Assembly (NCBI RefSeq): GCF_024585165.1
Contig: NZ_CP029008.1
Span: forward strand, 2,914,001-2,978,000
Length of the DNA stretch: 64,000 nt
Source of the DNA: Bradyrhizobium sp. WBOS07
GTDB lineage: Bacteria; Pseudomonadota; Alphaproteobacteria; Rhizobiales; Xanthobacteraceae
Direction: 5' to 3'
The notes under the pieces are model-generated. The model searched no databases, was not told where the DNA came from, and saw only the letters and a list, made by a program, of their open reading frames with translations. Position 1 is the stretch's first letter, and each line of letters opens with the position of its first letter. Of the stretch, positions 34,851 to 45,613 are shown piece after piece. A program made the position numbers and the translations under genes.

Positions 34851-37160
34851 TTACGTAAACAACGTCGGCTGCTGCCTTGCGGCGCGCTCCTGCGCTTCCA
34901 CCACGGCCACGGCTGTCATGTTGAGGATGCCGCGCGCGGTCACCGACGGCGTGAGGATGTGTGCGGGGCGCGCCGGGCCGACCAGGATCGGGCCGACGGG
35001 CAGCGCGTCTGCCAGCGACTTGATCATCTGATAGGCGACGTTGGCGGTGTCCAGCGTCGGCATGATCAGGATGTTGGCCTCGCCCTCCAGCTTGGAATGC
35101 GGCAGCACCATTTTTCGCGCGGCAACGGATAGCGCGGTGTCGCCCTGCATCTCGCCGTCGGCCTCGATCTCGGGATGCTTGTCCTTCAACAGCTGGGTCG
35201 CCAACCGCATCTTGCGCGAGGAATCGGTATCGTAGCTGCCGAAATCCGAATGCGAGACGAAGGCGATCTTCGGCTTGATGTTGAAGCGTTGGACGTGGAC
35301 CGCGGCGAGCGATGCGATCTCGGCCAGCTCCTCCGCGCTCGGATTGGGCCGGACTTGCGTGTCGGCGATGAAGAAGGCGCCCTTAGTCGTGATCAGCAGC
35401 GCCAGCGCCGCGTAGTCGCTGATGCCGGGACAGAAGCCGACGATCTCGCGAACATGGCGCAAATGGCTCATATAGCGGCCCTCGACACCGCACAGCATGG
35501 CGTCCGCCTCGCCGCGCGTGACGGCGAGCGCGGCGATCACCGTGTTGTTGGTGCGCACCACGGTGCGGGCCGCATCCGGCGTCACGCCGCGGCGGCCGGC
35601 GACCTCGACATAGGACTGCACGTAGGAGCGGTAGCGCGGATCGTCCTCGGGATTGACGAGGTCGAAATCCTTGCCGGCGCGGATCGAGAGGCCGAAGCGC
35701 TTGATGCGCGCCTCCACCACCGAGGGACGGCCGACCAGGATCGGCCGCGCCAGGTTCTCCTCCAGCACCACCTGCGTGGCGCGCAGCACGCGCTCGTCCT
35801 CGCCTTCGGCGTAGATCACGCGCACCGGCTGGGTCTTGGCCTTGGCGAACATCGGCTTCATGACGAGGCCGGAGCGGAACGCGAAGCGCATGAGCTGCGC
35901 GGCATATTCGTCGAAATTGGTGATGGGACGCGTCGCGACACCCGATTCCATCGCCGCCTTCGCAACCGCCGGCGCCACCCGCAGGATCAGCCGCGGATCG
36001 AACGGGCTCGGGATCAGCGAGCCCGGACCGAAACCGCCCATTTCGTTGGTCTCGACCCCCAACGCCACCGCATCCGAGGGCGCCTCGCGTGCGAGCTGTG
36101 CGATGGCCTCGACCGCGGCGTGCTTCATCTCCTCGTTGATCGCGGTGGCGCCGACGTCGAGCGCGCCGCGGAAGATGAAGGGAAAGCAGAGAACGTTGTT
36201 GACCTGGTTCGGATAATCCGAGCGCCCGGTGCAGATCATGGCGTCGGGCCGCGCCTTCCGCGCCTCCTCCGGCATGATCTCCGGGGTGGGATTGGCGAGC
36301 GCCATGATCAACGGCTTGTCCGCCATCGCCTTGGCCATTTCCGGCTTGAGCACGCCCGGTGCCGAGAGACCGATGAAGATGTCAGCGCCGCCGATGACGT
36401 CGCCGAGCGTGCGCTTGTCGGTCTTCTGCGCATAGACTGCCTTCCAGCGGTCCATCGACGTATTGCGGCCCTCGTGCACGAGCCCGTCGATGTCGCAGAC
36501 CCAGATATTCTTGCGCTGCGCGCCCATCGACACCAGGAGATTGAGCGTCGCGAGCGCCGCGGCCCCCGCCCCGGACGCGACGATCTTGACGTCGGACAGC
36601 TTCTTGCCGTTCAGCCTGAGGCCGTTGGTGATGGCAGCGGCGACGATGATGGCGGTGCCGTGCTGGTCGTCATGGAAGACCGGGATCTTCATGCGCTCCT
36701 TCAAGCGCGTCTCGATCTCGAAGCACTCGGGTCCCCGGATGTCCTCCAGATTGATGCCGCCGAAGGTCGGCTCGAGCGCCGCCACGGTCTCGACCACGCG
36801 GTCGATGGTGTCGGCGGCAATCTCGATATCGAACACGTCGATGCCGGCGAACTTCTTGAACAGGACCGCCTTGCCTTCCATGACGGGCTTGGAGGCCAGC
36901 GGCCCGATATTGCCGAGGCCGAGCACGGCGGTACCGTTCGAGACCACGGCAACCAGATTGGCGCGGGTGGTCAGGCTGGCGGCCTCGGCCGGATTCTTGG
37001 CGATCTCGGTGCAGGCCGCGGCGACGCCCGGCGAATAGGCCAGCGCGAGGTCGCGCTGGTTGGCAAGCGGCTTGGTCGCCTGGATCTCGAGCTTGCCGGG
37101 GCGCGGCAGACGATGGTAGGCGAGCGCCGCCTGGTGGAGATCATCAGAATAGGACGACAT
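34851..37160 (-). CDS. maeB: NADP-dependent malic enzyme fused to phosphotransacetylase-like domain
   Basis: 769 aa, the usual length for the MaeB-Pta fusion. N-terminal malic domain ([20 protein letters not shown]), NAD(P)-binding Rossmann region ([20 protein letters not shown]), then a phosphotransacetylase-like domain from about residue 430. It decarboxylates malate to pyruvate and reduces NADP; the C-terminal domain is generally regulatory (acetyl-CoA sensing), not catalytic. Important for C4-dicarboxylate growth in rhizobia. The next gene upstream is divergent. Confidence 0.96.
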   Translation of the reverse strand: MSSYSDDLHQAALAYHRLPRPGKLEIQATKPLANQRDLALAYSPGVAAACTEIAKNPAEAASLTTRANLVAVVSNGTAVLGLGNIGPLASKPVMEGKAVLFKKFAGIDVFDIEIAADTIDRVVETVAALEPTFGGINLEDIRGPECFEIETRLKERMKIPVFHDDQHGTAIIVAAAITNGLRLNGKKLSDVKIVASGAGAAALATLNLLVSMGAQRKNIWVCDIDGLVHEGRNTSMDRWKAVYAQKTDKRTLGDVIGGADIFIGLSAPGVLKPEMAKAMADKPLIMALANPTPEIMPEEARKARPDAMICTGRSDYPNQVNNVLCFPFIFRGALDVGATAINEEMKHAAVEAIAQLAREAPSDAVALGVETNEMGGFGPGSLIPSPFDPRLILRVAPAVAKAAMESGVATRPITNFDEYAAQLMRFAFRSGLVMKPMFAKAKTQPVRVIYAEGEDERVLRATQVVLEENLARPILVGRPSVVEARIKRFGLSIRAGKDFDLVNPEDDPRYRSYVQSYVEVAGRRGVTPDAARTVVRTNNTVIAALAVTRGEADAMLCGVEGRYMSHLRHVREIVGFCPGISDYAALALLITTKGAFFIADTQVRPNPSAEELAEIASLAAVHVQRFNIKPKIAFVSHSDFGSYDTDSSRKMRLATQLLKDKHPEIEADGEMQGDTALSVAARKMVLPHSKLEGEANILIMPTLDTANVAYQMIKSLADALPVGPILVGPARPAHILTPSVTARGILNMTAVAVVEAQERAARQQPTLFT

Positions 37161-37406
37161 GCGTTGTCTCGCCTCGCGTTACCGGCCTCAAAATGTATGA
37201 TCCGGGGCCGCCATCCAAGCGGACCGGATCTCCGGGTCATGGACACGGGATGAAGCACGCCGGGTGCCCCGGTGGCAACATCCGATTGCCCGACCATCAA
37301 CAAGGCGCGCGCTCAAATATTTGAAAACCAAAGCTTTCCCTGGACCGCGCGCTGTTTCCCGAATATGGCAGGTTGCGCGGCGCAAAAGAGCAACTGGAGC
37401 CACGGT

Positions 37407-39371
37407 ATGAAGCGAGTCCTGATCGGCCTGATCGTGGCAGCCGCGCTCGGCGCGGGCGGGTGGTTCGGCTTCAATCTCTACGTCCAGCACCGGGCGACCA
37501 GCGAGGTCGAGGCGGCCTTCGAGCGGCTTCGCGCTGGCGGCAGCAAAGCCAGCCACGGCAAGATCACGTTCGCGCTGGCGACCCGAACGCTGACGATCGA
37601 GGACATCAATGTCGAGCCTGCGCAGCCGCAGGTCGCCACCTTCAAGATCGCCAAGATCACGGCCGTCGGTGTGCGCCAGCCGGACGAGGCCCGTTTCTCG
37701 GCCGACAGCATCGAGGCGTCAGGGGTCGAGGTCGGCTTCACATCCACCGAGCGGATGACCGTGAAGGCGAACTACAAGATCCCCCAGATCAGCGCGCGAG
37801 ATTTTTCCGGCTCGACCCGCGCAGACGGCACGCCGCTGTCCGGCTCGATCATCGACATGTACCGCTTCATCCTCGCGCAATACGCGACCATCTCGGCGTC
37901 GGAGATCGCGGTGCCGACCCTCGCGGTCAACGTCGATGCGGGCAGGAATGCCGGCAGCGGTGATTATGTCTATTCAGGTCTATCGGTCCAGAACGTCAAC
38001 CGGGGCAAGATCGAAACGGCGAAGATGGACCGCGTCACCTATGCGATCGACCTGGCCCAGCCGGGCAAGTCCGCGAAGATGACCGGCGAATTGTCCGGTC
38101 TGGCGATCTACGATTTCGACGCAACCGCTGTGAGAGCCGCGCTCGATCAGCAAGGATCGAACGACGACAATTTTCACAGGATCTATCGGCGCATCTCGGT
38201 CAACTCCTATGTCGTGACGGCGGCGCCCGGCATGCGCATGCAGGTGGACGGCTTCACTTTCGACGACATTGCCATCCGGCCCTCGAAATTCCGGCCGGCC
38301 GAAATCATCGCGCTGGTGCCGGCTGACGGCGCGATCCCGACGCCGGCGCAATCGCGCGACATGATCGCGAGAGTGGCTGACTTCTTCGAAGGCTTTCAGA
38401 TCGGCAAGGTCGAAATCGGCAAGCAGACGGTCGAGATGCCGCAAGGAACGTGGCGGCTCAGCGCCGTCAAATACGATCCGGACAAGGTCGCGCTGGAAGG
38501 CCTCGACATGCCGCTGCCGCAGGGGCAGCTCAAGATCGAGCGCTTCGCGCTGAAGTCCTTCAGCGCGGCGAATCTGATGCGCTGGGCGGCGAGCCTCCAA
38601 ACGTCCGGGCAGGCGCCCTCGCCGGATCAAATGCTCGGCCTGTTCCGCGTGCTCGAAGGTGCCGAGGTCAAGGGGGTGGTGTCGCCTTACAAGAATACGG
38701 GGCAGCTCTTCACCATCGACACGATCAGCCTGAATTGGGGCCAGCTGGTCGGGTCGATCCCGAGCCGGGCCAATCTGGTCGTCAAGATGGTCACGCCGAC
38801 AGATCCGGCCAATCCGGCGCTGCAGCCGCTGATCATGGCGGGCGTGGACAAGCTCGCGATCGACCTCGATCTCGGCGCGGCCTGGACCGAATCGTCGGGC
38901 GCATTTGCGCTTGCGCCCGCCACCATCGATCTCGGCAATCTCGCCAAGGCACAGGCCCGCCTCGCGCTCGCCAACGTGCCGCGCGGCCTGTTCACCACCG
39001 ACCCGGTGCAGGCGATGGGCCAGGCGGCGCAGGTCGAGACCGGTGCGTTCGAGCTCTCGCTGCGCGACAGCGGCGTGGTCGATCTGGTCGTGGCGCAGTT
39101 CGCGCGCATGCAGAATGTCAGCCGCGACACCGCGCGCAGCGCCATCGTCGAGATGATCCGCGCGCAGGGCGAGAAGATCGCGGGATCCAGCGTCGACGCC
39201 CGGGGCGTGGTGGATGCGCTCGCCGGCTTCGTCGAGACGTCAGGACAGACGCTGAGCCTCAAGCTCGCGCCCCGCGCCAAGGTGCCGCTGATGCAATTGA
39301 TGCAGCTGATCCAGACCGCCCCGGACAGCGCGCTAGCGCAGTTCAGGATCGAGGCATCGACGGGGTTGTAG
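37407..39371 (+). CDS. Membrane-anchored periplasmic protein, uncharacterised (654 aa)
   Basis: From ATG 37407 behind GGAGCC; an upstream start (37272) would add a non-conserved extension. One hydrophobic segment at residues 4-25 (VLIGLIVAAALGAGGWFGFN) anchors a long domain outside the membrane. That part looks beta-rich and repetitive, resembling AsmA/DUF945-like lipid-transport or envelope proteins only loosely. No catalytic motif is seen. Composition is normal for the region. A family A repeat follows immediately. Confidence 0.72.
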   Translation: MKRVLIGLIVAAALGAGGWFGFNLYVQHRATSEVEAAFERLRAGGSKASHGKITFALATRTLTIEDINVEPAQPQVATFKIAKITAVGVRQPDEARFSADSIEASGVEVGFTSTERMTVKANYKIPQISARDFSGSTRADGTPLSGSIIDMYRFILAQYATISASEIAVPTLAVNVDAGRNAGSGDYVYSGLSVQNVNRGKIETAKMDRVTYAIDLAQPGKSAKMTGELSGLAIYDFDATAVRAALDQQGSNDDNFHRIYRRISVNSYVVTAAPGMRMQVDGFTFDDIAIRPSKFRPAEIIALVPADGAIPTPAQSRDMIARVADFFEGFQIGKVEIGKQTVEMPQGTWRLSAVKYDPDKVALEGLDMPLPQGQLKIERFALKSFSAANLMRWAASLQTSGQAPSPDQMLGLFRVLEGAEVKGVVSPYKNTGQLFTIDTISLNWGQLVGSIPSRANLVVKMVTPTDPANPALQPLIMAGVDKLAIDLDLGAAWTESSGAFALAPATIDLGNLAKAQARLALANVPRGLFTTDPVQAMGQAAQVETGAFELSLRDSGVVDLVVAQFARMQNVSRDTARSAIVEMIRAQGEKIAGSSVDARGVVDALAGFVETSGQTLSLKLAPRAKVPLMQLMQLIQTAPDSALAQFRIEASTGL

Positions 39372-39384
39372 GACGAACAGTCTC

Positions 39385-39516
39385 GTGTCCCGGACGCGCT
39401 GCGGCACGTAGTGACGCTGCGCAGAGCCGGGACCCACAAGGCAACACGCGACTTCGCCAAGACTGGGCCCCGGCACTGCAGCGCATCACTACGTGCTGCG
39501 CTGCGTCCGGGGCACG
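39385..39516. repeat. Dispersed palindromic intergenic repeat, family A, copy 2
   Basis: Same ends as the copy at 19355-19518 (GTGTCCCGGACGCGCTGC left, CTGCGTCCGGGGCACG right) and the same GAGCCGGGACCCA core. Sits between two convergent genes (37407-39371 and aspS). It has an inner inverted pair GCACGTAGTGA / TCACTACGTGC, so it would fold well. Confidence 0.82.
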
Positions 39517-39523
39517 TACCATT

Positions 39524-41296
39524 TTACTTCTGCGGCAGGTTCACCCGCACATGCAGCTCACGGAGCTGCTTAGTCGTCGCTTCCGACGGGGCGCCCATCA
39601 GGAGGTCCATGGCCTGCTGGTTCATCGGGAACAGCGAGATCTCGCGCAGATTCGTGGTGCCACAGAGCAGCATCACGATGCGGTCGACGCCCGCGGCCAT
39701 GCCGCCATGCGGCGGCGCGCCGTACTGGAAGGCGCGGTACATGCCGCCGAAGCGGTCGACCACTTCCTGCTCGCCGTAGCCGGCGATCTCGAACGCCTTC
39801 ACCATCGCTTCCGGCACGTGGTTGCGGATGCCGCCGGAGGCGATCTCGTAGCCGTTGCAGGTGATGTCGTACTGGAACGCCTTGATGGTCAGGGGATCCT
39901 GGCCCTTCAGCGCCTCGAGGCCGCCCTGCGGCATCGAGAACGGGTTGTGCGAGAAGTCGACCTTCTTGTCGTCCTCGTTGTACTCGTACATCGGGAAGTC
40001 GACGATCCAGGCGAGCTCGAACCGCTCCTTGTCGGTGAGGTTCAATTCCTCGCCGACCTTGTTGCGGGCAAGGCCGGAGAACTTCCAGAACTTGTCGGGA
40101 TCGCCGGCGACGAAGAAGGCGGCATCGCCCTCCTTGGTGCCGATCTGCGCGCGGATCGCGGCCGTGCGCTCGGGGCCGATGTTGTTCGCAAGGGGACCCG
40201 CGCCCTCGCCGCCCTCGCGCCACATGATGTAGCCGAGGCCGGGCTGACCCTCGCCCTGCGCCCACGAGTTCATGCGGTCGCAGAACGCGCGGGAGCCGCC
40301 GCCCGGCGCCGGGATCGCCCAGACCTGGTTCTTGGGATCCTCGAGCATGCGCGCGAACACCTTGAAGCCGCTTCCGCGGAAATGCTCGGAGACGTCCTGC
40401 ATCTCGATGGGGTTGCGCAAATCCGGCTTGTCGCTGCCGTATTTGCGCAAGGCTTCGGCGAACGGAATCCGGCGCCAGCCCTTGGTCACCGGCTTGCCCT
40501 TTGCGAACTCCTCGAACACGCCGGTGATGACCGGCTCCATCGCCGCGAACACGTCGTCCTGCGTGACGAAGCTCATCTCGACGTCGAGCTGGTAGAACTC
40601 GCCGGGCAGACGGTCGGCGCGCGGGTCCTCGTCGCGGAAGCACGGCGCGATCTGGAAATAGCGGTCGAAGCCGCTCATCATCAAGAGCTGCTTGTATTGC
40701 TGCGGCGCCTGCGGCAGCGCGTAGAACTTGCCGGGATGGATGCGCGACGGGACGAGGAAGTCGCGCGCGCCTTCCGGCGAGGACGCGGTCAGGATCGGCG
40801 TGTTGAACTCGAAGAAGCCCTGCTCCTCCATGCGCCGGCGCATCGACTTGATGATCGCGACGCGCGTCATGATGTTCTGGTGCAGTTTTTCGCGGCGCAG
40901 ATCGAGGAAGCGATACTTGAGGCGGATATCCTCAGGGTATTCCTGGTCGCCAAACACCGGCAGCGGCAGGTCGCCGGCCGGACCGAGCACCTCGATCTCG
41001 CTGATATAGACCTCGACCTTGCCGGTCGGCAGGTCGTCATTGTCGGTGCCGTCGGGGCGGCGGCGGGCCTTGCCGTCCATCCGCACCACGAATTCCGAGC
41101 GCAGCTTCTCGGCCAGCGAGAAGGCCGGCGAGTCCGGATCGACCACGCACTGGGTCAGGCCGTAATGGTCGCGCAGGTCGATGAACAGCACGCCGCCATG
41201 GTCGCGGACGCGATGGACCCAGCCCGAAAGCCGGACCGTCTCGCCGATGTTGCTCTCGCGGAGCGCGCCGCATGTATGTGACCGGTAGCGATGCAT
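39524..41296 (-). CDS. aspS: Aspartyl-tRNA synthetase
   Basis: 590 aa from ATG 41296. OB-fold anticodon-binding domain at the N terminus ([20 protein letters not shown]), bacterial class II core with motif 2 ([21 protein letters not shown]) and motif 3 ([20 protein letters not shown]), plus the GAD insert of bacterial enzymes. It charges tRNA-Asp (and in many alphaproteobacteria tRNA-Asn too, if a GatCAB path exists; not decidable here). Divergent from selO with 196 bases between starts. Confidence 0.97.
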   Translation of the reverse strand: MHRYRSHTCGALRESNIGETVRLSGWVHRVRDHGGVLFIDLRDHYGLTQCVVDPDSPAFSLAEKLRSEFVVRMDGKARRRPDGTDNDDLPTGKVEVYISEIEVLGPAGDLPLPVFGDQEYPEDIRLKYRFLDLRREKLHQNIMTRVAIIKSMRRRMEEQGFFEFNTPILTASSPEGARDFLVPSRIHPGKFYALPQAPQQYKQLLMMSGFDRYFQIAPCFRDEDPRADRLPGEFYQLDVEMSFVTQDDVFAAMEPVITGVFEEFAKGKPVTKGWRRIPFAEALRKYGSDKPDLRNPIEMQDVSEHFRGSGFKVFARMLEDPKNQVWAIPAPGGGSRAFCDRMNSWAQGEGQPGLGYIMWREGGEGAGPLANNIGPERTAAIRAQIGTKEGDAAFFVAGDPDKFWKFSGLARNKVGEELNLTDKERFELAWIVDFPMYEYNEDDKKVDFSHNPFSMPQGGLEALKGQDPLTIKAFQYDITCNGYEIASGGIRNHVPEAMVKAFEIAGYGEQEVVDRFGGMYRAFQYGAPPHGGMAAGVDRIVMLLCGTTNLREISLFPMNQQAMDLLMGAPSEATTKQLRELHVRVNLPQK

Positions 41297-41492
41297 GGTC
41301 GTCCCAAAATCGATGTCTGAGGAATCGAATCGGACCACCGGAAACGGCCGGTCCGAGATTGCGGCAGGGTTTACCCGACGAGGCCCGGGGCGGCAACCAA
41401 GGGAACGCCCTGTTTTGGACCCGGAGGGCCCATTTTTGGCTTATCAGAGGGCAAGCCTTTGCCATCAGGCGTTCCAGCCCTATCTTGAGCCC

Positions 41493-42965
41493 ATGACGGT
41501 GCATTTCCCCTTCCAGAACTCCTATTCGGCGCTGCCGGACAGCTTCTTCGCCCGCGTCGCGCCGACCCCGGTCGCTGCTCCCCGGCTGATCAAGCTGAAC
41601 CGGCCGCTGGCGCTCCAACTCGGGCTCGATCCTGACCTGCTGGAGACCCCCGAGGGCGCGGCGATCCTGGCCGGCAAGACGGTTCCCGCCGGAGCGGATC
41701 CCATCGCCATGGCCTATGCCGGGCACCAATTCGGGCATTTCGTGCCCCAGCTCGGCGACGGCCGCGCCATCCTGCTCGGCGAGGTCATCGACCGGGACGG
41801 CATCCGTCGCGATATCCAGCTCAAGGGAAGCGGCCCCACCCCCTTCTCCCGCCGCGGTGATGGCCGCGCCGCGCTCGGGCCGGTGCTGCGCGAATACATC
41901 GTCAGCGAAGCGATGTTCGCTTTGGGCATTCCCACCACGCGCTCGCTCGCCGCCGTCGTCACCGGCGAGCACGTCATCCGCGAGACCGCGCTGCCCGGCG
42001 CGGTGCTGACACGCATCGCCTCCAGCCACATCCGCGTCGGCACCTTCCAGTTCTCCGCCGCGCGCGGCAACACCGAGGCGATCCGCGCCCTCGCCGATCA
42101 CGTCATTGCGCGACATTACCCTGAGCTGCGCGAGGTGGAGCGGCCCTATCACGCGCTGCTCGCGGCCGTGGTCGCGCGCCAGGCCGAGCTCATCGCGCGC
42201 TGGCTGCTGGTCGGCTTCATCCACGGCGTGATGAACACCGACAACAGCTCCATCTCCGGCGAGACCATCGATTACGGTCCCTGCGCCTTCATGGACGCCT
42301 ACAACCCCGCCCAGGTGTTCTCCTCGATCGACGAGATGGGCCGCTACGCCTATGCCAACCAGCCGCGCATCGCCTTGTGGAATCTGACGCGCCTCGCCGA
42401 ATGCCTGCTGCCGCTGTTCGCGGACGAGCAGGAGAAAGCGGTCGCCGAGGCGCAGGACATTCTCGGCGCGTTCTCCGACCTGTTCAGCGCGGCGTATCAA
42501 GCGGGTCTTCGCCGGAAGGTCGGCCTGTTCACGGAGCGCGACGGCGACGAGGCGCTGATCCAGGACCTGCTCGATGCCATGGCCAAGAACCAGGCCGACT
42601 TCACCCTCACCTTCCGCAAGCTCGGCGATGCCGCGGCCGACGATGGCACCGACGTGCGCGCCCAGTTCATGGAGCCCGCCGCTTTCGACGAATGGGCCGG
42701 ACGCTGGCGCGCCCGCATCGCGCTGGAGCCGCAGAGCGCCGCGGAGCGGAAAGCGGCGATGCACGCCGTCAATCCCATCTTCATCCCGCGCAATCACCGC
42801 GTCGAAGCCGTGATCCAGGCCGCCGTGAACGACGACGATTACGCGCCGTTCGAGGAATTGGTGAAGGTGCTGGCGCGGCCGTTCGAGGACCAGCCGGACT
42901 ATGCGGCATATGCCGATCCGCCGCTGCCGGACCAGCGGGTGCTGCAGACGTTCTGCGGGACGTAG
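41493..42965 (+). CDS. selO: SelO-family protein adenylyltransferase (YdiU)
   Basis: 490 aa from ATG 41493. Pseudokinase-fold enzyme that transfers AMP to proteins: characteristic stretches [40 protein letters not shown] and [20 protein letters not shown] are present. Known in other bacteria to AMPylate redox-related proteins under oxidative stress. No selenocysteine is visible. Followed by REP hairpins. Confidence 0.94.
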   Translation: MTVHFPFQNSYSALPDSFFARVAPTPVAAPRLIKLNRPLALQLGLDPDLLETPEGAAILAGKTVPAGADPIAMAYAGHQFGHFVPQLGDGRAILLGEVIDRDGIRRDIQLKGSGPTPFSRRGDGRAALGPVLREYIVSEAMFALGIPTTRSLAAVVTGEHVIRETALPGAVLTRIASSHIRVGTFQFSAARGNTEAIRALADHVIARHYPELREVERPYHALLAAVVARQAELIARWLLVGFIHGVMNTDNSSISGETIDYGPCAFMDAYNPAQVFSSIDEMGRYAYANQPRIALWNLTRLAECLLPLFADEQEKAVAEAQDILGAFSDLFSAAYQAGLRRKVGLFTERDGDEALIQDLLDAMAKNQADFTLTFRKLGDAAADDGTDVRAQFMEPAAFDEWAGRWRARIALEPQSAAERKAAMHAVNPIFIPRNHRVEAVIQAAVNDDDYAPFEELVKVLARPFEDQPDYAAYADPPLPDQRVLQTFCGT

Positions 42966-42980
42966 CCGCAAACTCAGTGC

Positions 42981-43070
42981 GTAGGGTGGATTAGCCGCAG
43001 GCGTAATCCACCACTGCTCTCCCTGCGCGGGCAGTAAAGAGGTGGATTACGCTTCGCTAATCCACCCTAC
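42981..43070. repeat. REP hairpin pair flanking the RAYT gene (left)
   Basis: Two hairpins, 42981-43012 and 43041-43070, each with the stem GGTGGATTA / TAATCCACC. The first opens with GTAGGGTGGATTAG and the second closes with TAATCCACCCTAC, so they are inverted to each other, like a bacterial interspersed mosaic element (BIME). Confidence 0.88.
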
Positions 43071-43091
43071 AGGCTATTGCTGCCGCAATCA

Positions 43092-43625
43092 TCATCCCCG
43101 CTCTCCGAACTCGCCGACGACCTTCGCGTCTCCGCCCCAATCCTCCGGAAACAATCCGGCGCGGACGTCGCGGTGAAACGACGAATACGGCCAGTCGCTC
43201 ACCTTCGAAACGTGCCCGTGCTTCACGGGATTGTAATAGCAATACTCGACGTGGCGGGCGTAGTCGGCCTCGTCCCGGATCAAGTGCTCCCAGAAGCGTC
43301 GCTGCCAGATGCCGCGTTCAGTACGTGCGAAACGGACTGCGCTCAGCTGCTCCGTCGCCGGAAGTGCTTTGGCAAAACGGGTCTTGATCAACCGCCAGCG
43401 CACCGAAAAATCGGCATCACCCGATGGCAGCTTCCAGAATGCGTGGAGATGATCCGGCAGAACAACGAAAGCATCAATCGTAAAGGGATGACTCTGTCGC
43501 GTTGCGGCGACCGCATCTCGCAGCAGCTCGATCCGGTCGGTCAAAAGAGCCTTGCGCCGATCGAGCAGGTTCACCGTGAAGAACCAACATCCTCCGGCGA
43601 CGAATGCGCGGCGATAGTCGGACAT
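43092..43625 (-). CDS. REP-associated tyrosine transposase (RAYT, TnpA-REP)
   Basis: 177 aa. HUH-type Y1 single-strand transposase: YRRAFVAGGCWFFTVNLLDR near the start, the metal-binding HUH-like motif in LPDHLHAFWKLP, and WQRRFWEHLIRDEADYARHV with the active tyrosine in the YCYYNPVKHG region. RAYTs act on REP hairpins rather than on their own insertion-sequence ends. REP hairpins lie on both sides (42981-43070 and 43663-43692). The start is uncertain by a few codons. Confidence 0.92.
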   Translation of the reverse strand: MSDYRRAFVAGGCWFFTVNLLDRRKALLTDRIELLRDAVAATRQSHPFTIDAFVVLPDHLHAFWKLPSGDADFSVRWRLIKTRFAKALPATEQLSAVRFARTERGIWQRRFWEHLIRDEADYARHVEYCYYNPVKHGHVSKVSDWPYSSFHRDVRAGLFPEDWGGDAKVVGEFGERG

Positions 43626-43662
43626 AGATCATCGGTAGCACAACTCTGAGTGGACACACAGC

Positions 43663-43692
43663 GGTGGATTACGCTTCGCTAATCCACCCTAC
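43663..43692. repeat. REP hairpin flanking the RAYT gene (right)
   Basis: Identical 30-base copy, in the same orientation, of the hairpin at 43041-43070 (stem GGTGGATTA / TAATCCACC, loop region CGCTTCGC, tail CTAC). Together they bracket the RAYT gene as direct repeats. Confidence 0.88.
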
Positions 43693-43721
43693 GACCTTGC
43701 TGCTTGTGGACGCTGGAACCG

Positions 43722-43739
43722 CTGTCATCAAACTGAAAC
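43722..43739 (+). promoter_or_regulatory. Pho-box-like sequence upstream of gpdQ-ugp operon
   Basis: CTGTCAT, spacer CAAA, CTGAAAC: the first half matches the PhoB half-site consensus CTGTCAT fully, and the second partly, with the correct four-base spacing. It lies 74 bases before the phosphodiesterase start. Confidence 0.55.
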
Positions 43740-43812
43740 ACACGCGCTCTAACCGCCTGTCAGGGTCGTCTTGCCGGAGACGTCCATCCTCCAACGGTCC
43801 CGACAGCGCGCC

Positions 43813-44661
43813 ATGCCCTTCAAATTCATCCACCTCACCGACACGCATCTCGCCAATCCCGGCTCGACGCTCTACGGCCTCGATCCGCGCGCGCGGCTGG
43901 ATGCGGCGATTGCCGACATCAACGCGCATCAGTCCGATGCTGCGTTCGCGGTCGTGACCGGCGATCTCACCCATTGGGGCGAGGCTGACTCCTACGCCAA
44001 TTTCGCCGAGGCGATGGTTGCGCTGAAGATCCCGTACATCGCCATGGTCGGCAATCACGACAAGCGCGTCACCTGCCTCGACGCCCTGAAGGCCGCGCCG
44101 CGCGATGCCAACGGCTTCGTGCAGGGCACGAAGACCACCGAGCACGGCCTGTTCGTCTTCCTCGACACGCTGGACGAGACCAGCCACGCCGGCGAGATGT
44201 GCGAGAGGCGCCTGGGCTGGCTGGCGAGCACGCTGGCGGCCGCGCCCGCCGACCAACAATTCGTCGTCTTCATGCACCATCCGCCCTTCCCGGTCGGCGT
44301 CCACGCCATGGACGAGATCGGGCTGAAGCAGAGCACGGAATTCGCCGAGGTGATCGCGCCCTACCGCGCGCGCATCCGCCACCTGTTCTTCGGCCACGTG
44401 CATCGGCCGATCTTCGGCAGTTTTGGCAAGATCCCGTTCTCGACACTGCGCGGCACCAACCACCAGGTCTGGTTCGAGCTCGACCAGAGCGCGCCGCACC
44501 TCGCCAGCCACGAGCCGCCGGGCTATGGCGTGGTGCTGATCGACGACGACAACATCGTCGTGCACAGCCACGACTTCCTCGACGAAAGCCTGCGCTTCCC
44601 GTTCGAGCCGCCCGCGGGAATGGACGGCCGCGACTATGCGCTCAACTTCGCGGCACGGTGA
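43813..44661 (+). CDS. GpdQ-like metallophosphodiesterase (glycerophosphodiesterase candidate)
   Basis: 282 aa from ATG 43813. Calcineurin-like fold with two-metal motifs: DTHLANPG (Asp, His), GDLTHWG, GNHDKR, FMHHPPFPVG and GHVHRPIFG. It resembles GpdQ more than CpdA because of the FMHHPP segment. GpdQ hydrolyses glycerophosphodiesters to sn-glycerol-3-phosphate. Its stop is one base from the start of the Ugp-like permease gene, so it is the first gene of the operon. No signal peptide, so it acts in the cytoplasm on imported substrate. Confidence 0.85.
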   Translation: MPFKFIHLTDTHLANPGSTLYGLDPRARLDAAIADINAHQSDAAFAVVTGDLTHWGEADSYANFAEAMVALKIPYIAMVGNHDKRVTCLDALKAAPRDANGFVQGTKTTEHGLFVFLDTLDETSHAGEMCERRLGWLASTLAAAPADQQFVVFMHHPPFPVGVHAMDEIGLKQSTEFAEVIAPYRARIRHLFFGHVHRPIFGSFGKIPFSTLRGTNHQVWFELDQSAPHLASHEPPGYGVVLIDDDNIVVHSHDFLDESLRFPFEPPAGMDGRDYALNFAAR

Positions 44662-44662
44662 G

Positions 44663-45613
44663 ATGAGCCTCGCTGAACCCGCGGCTCTCCCGGTCGCGAC
44701 CTCGGCGGCGCCGCGCCTCGACATCCTGCGGCGCCTCATCACCCGCTTTCAAGCCTCGCTGCCCGCCTATCTTCTGCTGCTGCCCTCGCTGGTCTTCCTC
44801 GCACTGTTCACCTATGGCGCTTTGGGCCGCGTGCTCGTCGATGCGCTGTATCAGCGCACGACGCCGAAGGCGCCGGTTCGTTTCGTCGGTCTCGACAATA
44901 TCAGCGCGGTGCTGGCCGACCCCGCCTTCACCGGCGCCGTCGTCAACAATCTCATCTACGCCGTCGGCACGGCGGTCCCGAGCATCGCGCTGGCGCTGCT
45001 GTTCGCGCTGGCGCTGTCGCGCACCCACGCCGTCAGCAGCGCGCTGCGCGCCGCGCTGTTCCTGCCGGTGCTGATCCCGATGGTCGCGGCCTCCGCGCTG
45101 TTCATGTTCATCTTCCTGCCCAATGTCGGCCTGCTCGACTATTACATCGGCCGGCTGCTTCCGGTGCTGCCGAACTGGCTCGGCGATCCCGACGTCGCGC
45201 TCTACGCGATCATGGTCATCACGATCTGGAAGAATGCCGGCTATTACATGCTGTTCTTCCTCGCCGGCCTCCAGGCGGTGCCCGAGGACGTGATGGAGGC
45301 CGCCCATCTTGACGGCGCGGGTCCCTATCAGCGCCTGCGTCACATCATCCTGCCGGAGCTCAAGCCCACCTTCCTGTTCGTCACCGTCATCGCGATCCTC
45401 AACGCGGTGACGCAGGTCGACCACGTCTTCGTCATGACCCAGGGCGGGCCCTCGAACTCCACCAATCTGGTGCTGTTCTACATCTACCAGCAGGCGGTCG
45501 AGCACTACGACATCGGCAAGGCCTCGGCCGCGACGCTATTGACGCTCGCCGCCCTGATGGGCCTGACCGCGCTCTCGTTCCGCACCATGGCCAGCCGCGA
45601 GGGCGAGCCATGA
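44663..45613 (+). CDS. ugpA: ABC transporter permease, UgpA-like
   Basis: 316 aa with about six membrane helices. The EAA loop (EDVMEAAHLDGAGPYQRLRHIILPEL) that contacts the ATPase is clear at about residues 212-237. It forms the inner-membrane channel with the UgpE-like partner. It starts at 44663, one base after the phosphodiesterase stop, and overlaps the next permease by four bases (ATGA). Confidence 0.88.
   Translation: MSLAEPAALPVATSAAPRLDILRRLITRFQASLPAYLLLLPSLVFLALFTYGALGRVLVDALYQRTTPKAPVRFVGLDNISAVLADPAFTGAVVNNLIYAVGTAVPSIALALLFALALSRTHAVSSALRAALFLPVLIPMVAASALFMFIFLPNVGLLDYYIGRLLPVLPNWLGDPDVALYAIMVITIWKNAGYYMLFFLAGLQAVPEDVMEAAHLDGAGPYQRLRHIILPELKPTFLFVTVIAILNAVTQVDHVFVMTQGGPSNSTNLVLFYIYQQAVEHYDIGKASAATLLTLAALMGLTALSFRTMASREGEP

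Noticed and set aside
35175..37253. 692-codon plus-strand ORF across maeB
   Set aside because: Antisense to maeB; His/Arg/Asp-rich shadow translation.
38450..41281. 943-codon plus-strand ORF across aspS
   Set aside because: Runs antisense to aspS, whose identity is certain, and starts inside the 654-aa gene; translation has no family features.
41037..42971. 644-codon minus-strand ORF across selO
   Set aside because: Antisense shadow of selO and the aspS 5' end.
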